Origin: Patescibacteria group bacterium
GTDB taxonomy: Bacteria; Patescibacteriota; Minisyncoccia; UBA6257; 02-FULL-45-10c
Assembly (NCBI GenBank): GCA_023474975.1
Contig: JAMCXE010000014.1
Span: forward strand, 1-5,431
DNA: 5,431 nucleotides
Reading direction: 5' to 3'
Made by a program: the position numbers and the translations under genes. The notes under the pieces were generated by a model. It made no database searches, was not told the DNA's origin, and was given only the letters and a program-made list of their open reading frames with translations. Positions 1 through 3,479 of this stretch are shown here, piece after piece (the stretch's first letter is position 1; the number at the start of each line of letters is the position of its first letter).

Positions 1-36
1 ACTCCAACCTTGATAAACTAAGTGAACTGCCTGCAT

Positions 37-105
37 ACGCACCTTTGGCGTATTAGGATTATTTGTATATGACATATACATAGAAGTTTATATCTCAAGG
101 TGCGT
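37..105. repeat. Nested inverted repeats upstream of the sigma-like gene
   Basis: ACGCACCTT at 37-45 is matched by its exact reverse complement at 97-105 (9 bp). Enclosed between them is a perfect palindrome at 64-80, TGTATATG-A-CATATACA, with 8-bp arms around one central base. A third small stem, ATACGC at 35-40 with GCGTAT at 48-53 (7-nt loop), competes with the outer arm. There is no T-tract, so it is not a standard terminator. It lies about 50 bp upstream of the -35 element and could be a protein-binding dyad or the remains of an upstream gene's 3' region. The repeats are directly visible; function is unknown. Confidence 0.5.
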
Positions 106-132
106 CCAAGCTATTGAACCATAACGAATCAC

Positions 133-162
133 TTGACAAATTAAGTGCGGTTGTGTTAATAT
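133..162 (+). promoter_or_regulatory. sigma70-type promoter of the small HTH gene
   Basis: A perfect -35 box TTGACA lies at 133-138. An 18-bp spacer separates it from TAATAT at 157-162, preceded by TGT (154-156), which gives an extended -10 of the form TGnTAnnnT. Transcription should start near 168-170, leaving a leader of about 50 nt. The leader holds two direct copies of GCTCGT (177-182 and 187-192), 10 bp apart, which could be an operator. This is the clearest promoter in the window; the -10 hexamer itself matches consensus at only four of six positions. Confidence 0.7.
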
Positions 163-206
163 ATTCAACAGTTAGTGCTCGTAAGGGCTCGTTAAAAATT
201 TCGGTC

Positions 207-214
207 AAGGAGAA
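207..214 (+). promoter_or_regulatory. Shine-Dalgarno site for the GTG start at 220
   Basis: AAGGAGAA at 207-214 places AGGAG (208-212) 7 nt before a GTG codon at 220, which decides the start of the small gene. It is notable because none of the other four genes in the window has a comparable site. Confidence 0.8.
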
Positions 215-219
215 CTAAA

Positions 220-555
220 GTGGAAAATATTAAGATCGAGGTGGAGTTCGTGGAGCAGGAAGTGCTGGTGCAGGTTCAGAACAGGGACTTTAGCCATGAA
301 GACCCTGCCAAGCTGGTTGAGAGCGCGTTCGATCTTCAGGTCGTTCTTGCTAAGGTTGGTAAGGGCGGCAAAACGAACGCTCGCTGTGCCGAGATAATAC
401 GTCTGCGATATCTCTCGGACAAACCTCATACTCAGCGCGAGATCGCAAAGAGAATGAGGATCTCCGCCTGCAGGGTGGGGCAGCTCGAAGAGCGTGGCCT
501 TTCGCGCCTGAGGAAATTCGGCGTCAGAATGGGCCTCGTCGCAAAGCAGTCGTAG
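220..555 (+). CDS. Stand-alone sigma70 region 4-like helix-turn-helix protein
   Basis: This 111-residue protein is a predicted DNA-binding regulator. Residues 58-100 match the pattern of sigma70 region 4: a first helix IIRLRYL (59-65), then TQREIAKRM (71-79), then the recognition helix with VGQLEERGLSRLRKF (86-100), close to the canonical R-V-R-Q-I-E-x-R-A-L-x-K-L-R. Residues 1-50 are acidic and hydrophobic and resemble nothing I recognise; regions 2 and 3, needed for -10 recognition and core binding, are absent. It is therefore unlikely to be a full sigma factor and more likely a small regulator or sigma-derived DNA-binding protein. GTG start chosen because of the Shine-Dalgarno site 7 nt upstream. 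It has its own promoter and terminator and so appears monocistronic. Four hand-counted 60-base rows (241-480) give 134/240 G+C (56%), against roughly 27-40% in sampled rows of nusB, which suggests transfer or unusual codon selection. The domain call is firm, the role is not. Confidence 0.8.
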   Translation: MENIKIEVEFVEQEVLVQVQNRDFSHEDPAKLVESAFDLQVVLAKVGKGGKTNARCAEIIRLRYLSDKPHTQREIAKRMRISACRVGQLEERGLSRLRKFGVRMGLVAKQS

Positions 556-632
556 CTGCCGGTAGGTAAAGTTCTCCGGCCCCCAGCCGCTAAGAGTTGG
601 GTAGCAGCAGATCCTTTCTTTAAGGAGGATAT
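556..632 (+). other. GC-rich structured 3' tail with an orphan Shine-Dalgarno sequence
   Basis: Between the TAG stop and the terminator lies a tail that keeps the GC-rich composition of the gene. GCTGC at 555-559 can pair with GCAGC at 604-608, and CCCA (582-585) with TGGG (598-601). It ends with AAGGAGGAT at 622-630, the complement of the usual 16S rRNA 3' end, yet no start codon follows at a workable distance. TCCTT (612-616) can pair with AAGGA (622-626) and hide it. The gene's frame stays open after TAG through this tail, so it may also be an abandoned C-terminal extension. Confidence 0.35.
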
Positions 633-661
633 AAAACCCGGGTTTAGTGCCCGGGTTTTTT
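633..661 (+). terminator. Rho-independent terminator of the small HTH gene
   Basis: AAAACCCGGG at 633-642 pairs perfectly with CCCGGGTTTT at 650-659 across a 7-nt loop (643-649). The stem runs directly into a T-tract that continues to 661 and, after one A, three more T. This is the textbook form of an intrinsic terminator and separates the GC-rich cassette from the rpmF block. The A-rich left flank could also serve the opposite strand, but no minus-strand gene is seen. Confidence 0.88.
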
Positions 662-767
662 ATTTACATATTTATTTTTTTGTGATATTTTTAATACATA
701 ATAATTAACAACAAACAAACGGCTAACGACCAAAAACGGCAATTCGTTTATATTATATATAAAGAGG

Positions 768-795
768 GTTGTAAGTTGTAGGTTATACGTCGTAA
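768..795 (+). repeat. Tandem 7-bp repeat array upstream of rpmF
   Basis: Four consecutive heptamers are visible: GTTGTAA (768-774), GTTGTAG (775-781), GTTATAC (782-788) and GTCGTAA (789-795), consensus GTTGTAR, with a decayed fifth unit starting GTTAAA at 796. The array ends 11 nt before the rpmF start codon. The rest of the 662-806 spacer is very AT-rich; TATATT at 749-754 could be a -10 box but I see no convincing -35 partner. Function unknown. Confidence 0.6.
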
Positions 796-806
796 GTTAA
801 ATATAT

Positions 807-968
807 ATGGGTGGTGTACCAGTAAAACACAAATCAAAATCAAGAGTGGGTATGCATAGAGCTCACCAAGCTTTAAAAAAAGTGAACATTTCGGTTTGCG
901 CAAATTGCAAAACTCCGGTCCTTCCGCATACGATTTGCCCGAATTGCAAAGAATATAAAAAACAGTAA
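807..968 (+). CDS. rpmF: 50S ribosomal protein L32 (bL32)
   Basis: This 53-residue basic protein is ribosomal protein L32, a component of the large subunit. The N-terminus MGGVPVKHKSKS followed by R-x-x-H-x-A-L-K (18-25: RAHQALKK) matches the family, and the C-terminal half carries the zinc-ribbon form with C31-x2-C34 and C44-x2-C47 around LPH (39-41), then CPNCKEYKK. Length is normal for the four-Cys type. The ATG at 807 is the only start giving the family N-terminus; it has no Shine-Dalgarno site and is preceded by an AT-rich stretch. It is the first gene of the housekeeping block, with nusB beginning 7 nt after its stop, so the two are very probably cotranscribed. The complete four-Cys site suggests the zinc-binding form rather than the zinc-independent paralogue. 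Confidence 0.95.
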   Translation: MGGVPVKHKSKSRVGMHRAHQALKKVNISVCANCKTPVLPHTICPNCKEYKKQ

Positions 969-975
969 TTAGCGC

Positions 976-1491
976 ATGGCAACAAGACACCTAGCCAGGT
1001 CTATAGTACTTCAATCACTTTATGAGTGGGATTTTTATAATCAAAAAAAAGATCTTGCGGATATTTTAGAAAGAAATATGAAGGAGTTCGGCCCGGGCAT
1101 AGATGAGCCCGAATTTGTTTTAAACTTAATGAAAAATATAATCGGTCATAAAAAGGAAATAGATAACATTATCGAGAAAGCCGCGCCGGAATGGCCCATT
1201 GATCAGATCGCTATCGTAGATAGAAATGCTTTGCGCATCGGTCTTTACGAGCTTTTGTTTGCGAATAGAAGCGAGGTTCCGCCAAAGGTGGCTATAAATG
1301 AAGCTATTGAGCTTGCTAAAAATTATGGCGGTCCAAATTCAGGAAAATTTATCAATGGAGTTTTGGGCACTGTTTACAGAGAGCTTGGCGAGCCGGGAAA
1401 GGATGACACGCCCCCTCACCAAAAAGGGGAACAGAATAAAGACAATGGCGGTGATAAAACAATTGAGGCAAAATCTCCAAAATCAAAATAA
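976..1491 (+). CDS. nusB: Transcription antitermination factor NusB
   Basis: NusB binds boxA RNA together with S10 (NusE) and supports antitermination on rRNA operons. Residues 1-138 form the all-helical NusB domain: RHLARSIVLQSLYEWDF (4-20) at the N-terminus, and the most conserved stretch from D82-R83-N84-A85-L86-R87 through YELLF (91-95), VPPKVAINEAIELAK (101-115), GG (118-119), S122, KFINGVLG (124-131) to the domain end near G138. The 171-residue protein is about 30 residues longer than the usual 130-145. The extra tail (139-171) is hydrophilic, rich in K, D, G, P and Q, and looks disordered. The ATG at 976 starts 7 nt after rpmF, without a Shine-Dalgarno site. Just past the stop a different frame continues with charged residues to 1618, so the true C-terminus may be longer. 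Family assignment is certain; the tail's role is unknown. Confidence 0.95.
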   Translation: MATRHLARSIVLQSLYEWDFYNQKKDLADILERNMKEFGPGIDEPEFVLNLMKNIIGHKKEIDNIIEKAAPEWPIDQIAIVDRNALRIGLYELLFANRSEVPPKVAINEAIELAKNYGGPNSGKFINGVLGTVYRELGEPGKDDTPPHQKGEQNKDNGGDKTIEAKSPKSK

Positions 1492-1618
1492 ACAAGCAAT
1501 TCCCGTTTGGTGTGGGGGTAAACCTAAAGAAAAACCCGAAAAAGAAAATAGGGGATCAGACGAAAAAGAAATGGTAGTGGCAGAAGAAGATTTGACCGCT
1601 AAAAAAGATAAGGAATAA
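1490..1618 (+). other. Charged open frame after nusB; possible frameshifted NusB tail
   Basis: In the frame one base ahead of nusB, an open stretch of about 45 codons runs from the nusB stop region to TAA at 1616-1618. It encodes a Lys/Glu-rich, disordered-looking segment (KPKEKPEKENRG, then DEKEMVVAEED and KKDKE) dominated by GAA and AAA codons. It has no convincing start of its own. Four A-runs at 1470-1492 lie exactly where a one-base slip or indel would join it to the NusB tail, giving a protein of about 213 residues. It could equally be chance openness in A-rich spacer DNA. Confidence 0.3.
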
Positions 1619-1633
1619 AATAACGGGAATTGG

Positions 1634-1710
1634 ACACTTAAGACTAGAGGCTAGACACAAGAAACTAGAAAGAGCTGAGCGTTGGTATCTTGTGTCTGAT
1701 ATCTAGTTTT
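1634..1710 (+). repeat. Inverted heptamer array forming a long hairpin before rnc
   Basis: The left half is a run of 7-bp units: ACACTTA (1634), AGACTAG (1641), AGGCTAG (1648), ACACAAG (1655) and AAACTAG (1662), consensus near ANRCTAG. The right half carries the inverse units CTTGTGT (1689), CTGATAT (1696) and CTAGTTT (1703). The halves pair: 1653-1662 with 1688-1697 (10/10) and 1643-1648 with 1702-1707 (6/6), separated by a 4x4 internal loop in which two G-U pairs are possible, with A-T extensions at 1640-1641/1709-1710. The terminal loop is 25 nt. Only a short T-run follows, so it is a poor terminator. It ends 11-12 nt before the rnc ATG and may be an RNase III target or a dispersed repeat. 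Confidence 0.7.
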
Positions 1711-1721
1711 CTAAAAATATC

Positions 1722-2423
1722 ATGGAAACGGAAAAACTAGAGAGAAAGATCTCTTATAAATTCAAAAAAGAAGATCTGTTAAAAGAAGCCTTAACACACA
1801 GGTCGTATTTAAATGAAAATCAAGGCTGGAAATCATCTCATAACGAAAGATTGGAGTTTTTAGGCGATGCGGTTTTAGAGCTTATTGTTACCGAAATTTT
1901 ATTCAGTAAATATCCAAATTATGATGAGGGCCAGCTTACATCTTTTCGCGCATCCCTGGTTAATTATCAGATGATGGCGGAGGTTGCCAAGGAAGTTGAA
2001 CTTGAAAATTATTTACTGCTTTCAAAAGGAGAGTCAAAGGATATAGGCAGAGCGCGAGATGTTATTTTGGCGAATGCGCTTGAGGCGCTCATTGGCGCAA
2101 TTTATTTGGATGGTGGATATGAAAAAGCCGAGGTGTTCGTGGTTAGGTTCATTATGCCCAGGCTTAAAGAGGTTATTGAAAAAGGTTTGTATAAAGACGC
2201 TAAGAGTTTGCTTCAGGAAAAAACCCAGGCAAAGCTTAAGATCACCCCTATTTATAAAGTGCTTGGTGAAGAGGGTCCAGACCATAAAAAAATGTTCAAT
2301 GTAGGAGTTTATCTGTCTAATAAATTAATAGCCACGGGCCAAGGATTATCAAAGCAAGATGCCGAAGTGGAGGCCGCAAAAAAAGCCTTGGAAGAAGTGC
2401 GGAAACAAAATAATGAAGAATAA
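1722..2423 (+). CDS. rnc: Ribonuclease III
   Basis: RNase III cleaves double-stranded RNA, including rRNA precursors and structured leaders, as a homodimer. The endonuclease domain (about 1-150) contains THRSYLNE (25-32) and the signature NERLEFLGD (41-49), giving acidic residues E42, E45 and D49; the second acidic cluster is ILANALEALIGAIYLDGG (115-132) with E121. The C-terminal dsRNA-binding domain (about 159-228) shows GPDHKKMFNVGVY (185-197), G-x-G (206-208) and SKQDAEVEAAKKAL (210-223). Length, 233 residues, is typical. The position equivalent to E. coli D114, a metal ligand, is N118 (codon AAT at 2073-2075), an unusual substitution next to an intact E121. The ATG at 1722 has no Shine-Dalgarno site; a long hairpin ends about 12 nt upstream and could be an autoregulatory cleavage site. 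The 3' end overlaps the next gene by 11 nt, implying translational coupling. Confidence 0.96.
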   Translation: METEKLERKISYKFKKEDLLKEALTHRSYLNENQGWKSSHNERLEFLGDAVLELIVTEILFSKYPNYDEGQLTSFRASLVNYQMMAEVAKEVELENYLLLSKGESKDIGRARDVILANALEALIGAIYLDGGYEKAEVFVVRFIMPRLKEVIEKGLYKDAKSLLQEKTQAKLKITPIYKVLGEEGPDHKKMFNVGVYLSNKLIATGQGLSKQDAEVEAAKKALEEVRKQNNEE

Positions 2424-3459
2424 GAGGATCAAAAAAACGATCGTCGCAGTAAGTGGCGGATTTGATCCGATCCACGTTGGTCACGTTCGTATGTTCCAAG
2501 AAGCGAAGAAATTCGGTGACGAACTGGTGGTAATTTTGAACAATGATAATTGGCTGGAAAAGAAAAAGGGCATTGTTTTTATGCCCGAGGAGCAGCGCAA
2601 AGAATTAATAGAAGCCATTAAGTGTGTAGATCGAGTGGTGCTGACAAAACATAAAAAGAATACAACGGATATGAGCGTATGCGCTGAATTAAAAGCGTTG
2701 AAGCCAGATATTTTTGTTAACGGAGGAGATATGACCAAAAATAATATTCCTGAAGTTCCCGTTTGCGAAAAGATCGGCTGTGAGATGATCTTTAATATCG
2801 GCAGCGGCGGTAAGATGCAATCAAGCTCGTGGCTGCTCTCTGATTATATGAAGAAGATGTCCGAGATCAAAGAAAAAAATGAAAATCTTAAAATAATTTT
2901 AGGATCTCAATCGCCTTGGAGAAAGAAGATATTGGAAAAAATGGGATATGATCCGGAAGTAATTCCTTCTTACATAGATGAAAAGAAGATCAGATTCAAA
3001 GATCCTATTAAGCTGACGCTTGCTCTAGCAAAAGCTAAGGCGGACGCAGTTTTATTAAAGATCGAAAATAGAAATAGTGGCATTTTGATCGCTTCGGATC
3101 AGGTGGTCGTTTGTAACGGTAAAATACTGGAAAAACCTAACGACGAAAAAGAAGCTAGAGAATTTTTAAAAATGTATGCGAAATATCCAGCAGAAACAGT
3201 AACATCTGTAGTTGTTATAAATATTGGGTCCGGCAAAAAAGTTTATGGTACTGATATTGCTAAGATCTGGATGGATCCAATTCCTCGTAGCATCATTGAT
3301 CAATACATATCAACAAAAGATCCATTTCTTCATGCCGGAGGCTTTGATTATGAATATCCGTTAGTTTCCTCATATGTGCGACGCATAGAAGGCGAAACGG
3401 ATAGTGTAAGTGGGCTGCCTTATATTTTAATAGAAAAATTAATTAGATCGGTTAAATAA
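2413..3459 (+). CDS. Fusion of cytidylyltransferase-like and Maf-like domains
   Basis: A 348-residue two-domain protein with no stop or frame change between domains. Residues 8-142 are a nucleotidyltransferase of the cytidylyltransferase/RfaE-C/TagD type: GGFDPIHVGH (15-24) holds the HxGH nucleotide-binding motif, and SSSWLL (137-142) corresponds to the family's C-terminal S/T-S-S motif. After a short linker (143-158) comes a Maf domain (159-348), a nucleotide pyrophosphatase family: SQSPWR (165-170), ASDQVV with D229 as likely catalytic Asp (227-232), EKP (240-242), HAGGFDYE (307-314) and SGLP (333-336). SPWR and SDQV resemble E. coli YceF (m7GTP pyrophosphatase) more than YhdE. Start set at ATG 2413, which begins the domain cleanly and overlaps rnc by 11 nt; an in-frame ATG at 2359 would add 18 residues lying wholly inside rnc. 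No Shine-Dalgarno site, so coupling to rnc is likely. Substrates of either half are not determinable here; a housecleaning role for the Maf half is inference. Confidence 0.88.
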   Translation: MKNKRIKKTIVAVSGGFDPIHVGHVRMFQEAKKFGDELVVILNNDNWLEKKKGIVFMPEEQRKELIEAIKCVDRVVLTKHKKNTTDMSVCAELKALKPDIFVNGGDMTKNNIPEVPVCEKIGCEMIFNIGSGGKMQSSSWLLSDYMKKMSEIKEKNENLKIILGSQSPWRKKILEKMGYDPEVIPSYIDEKKIRFKDPIKLTLALAKAKADAVLLKIENRNSGILIASDQVVVCNGKILEKPNDEKEAREFLKMYAKYPAETVTSVVVINIGSGKKVYGTDIAKIWMDPIPRSIIDQYISTKDPFLHAGGFDYEYPLVSSYVRRIEGETDSVSGLPYILIEKLIRSVK

Positions 3460-3465
3460 GTGAGG

Positions 3466-3471
3466 TATAAT
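3466..3471 (+). promoter_or_regulatory. Candidate -10 box for smc
   Basis: A perfect TATAAT stands 8 nt upstream of the smc start codon, in the 20-nt gap after the fusion gene. The matching -35 region (TTAGAT at 3443-3448, 17-bp spacer) is weak. If used, transcription would begin within a few bases of the ATG and give a leaderless smc mRNA. The only Shine-Dalgarno-like sequence, GAGG at 3462-3465, is 14 nt from the ATG and too far to be a good site. AT-rich DNA makes chance TATAAT common. Confidence 0.3.
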
Positions 3472-3479
3472 TTATTGAT

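Noticed and set aside
3..56. Open frame of 17 codons running in from the left edge and ending in TAG
   Set aside because: It could be the tail of an upstream gene, but it is too short to recognise and overlaps the inverted repeat at 37-45; not enough to annotate.
553..630. TAG readthrough extending the sigma-like protein
   Set aside because: The frame is open beyond TAG, but recoding in CPR lineages that I know of concerns UGA, and a short GC-rich stretch without stops is unremarkable.
768..795. CRISPR-like array
   Set aside because: Units are 7 bp, directly adjoining and without spacers; this is a simple tandem repeat.
748..990. Minus-strand open frame of 80 codons over rpmF
   Set aside because: It lies antisense to the clearly recognised L32 gene and includes the AT-rich heptamer spacer; no family resemblance.
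1412..1429. CCCCT/AGGGG hairpin within the nusB tail as a terminator
   Set aside because: The stem is 5 bp, no T-tract follows, and the coding frame continues through it.
1298..1489. Start of the +1 frame open stretch inside nusB as an independent gene
   Set aside because: This part overlaps conserved NusB codons and reads as a shadow; only the portion after the nusB stop has possible coding character.
2359..2412. Upstream in-frame ATG extending the fusion protein by 18 residues
   Set aside because: The extra residues lie inside the rnc dsRNA-binding domain coding region and look like an out-of-frame shadow; ATG 2413 gives a clean domain start.
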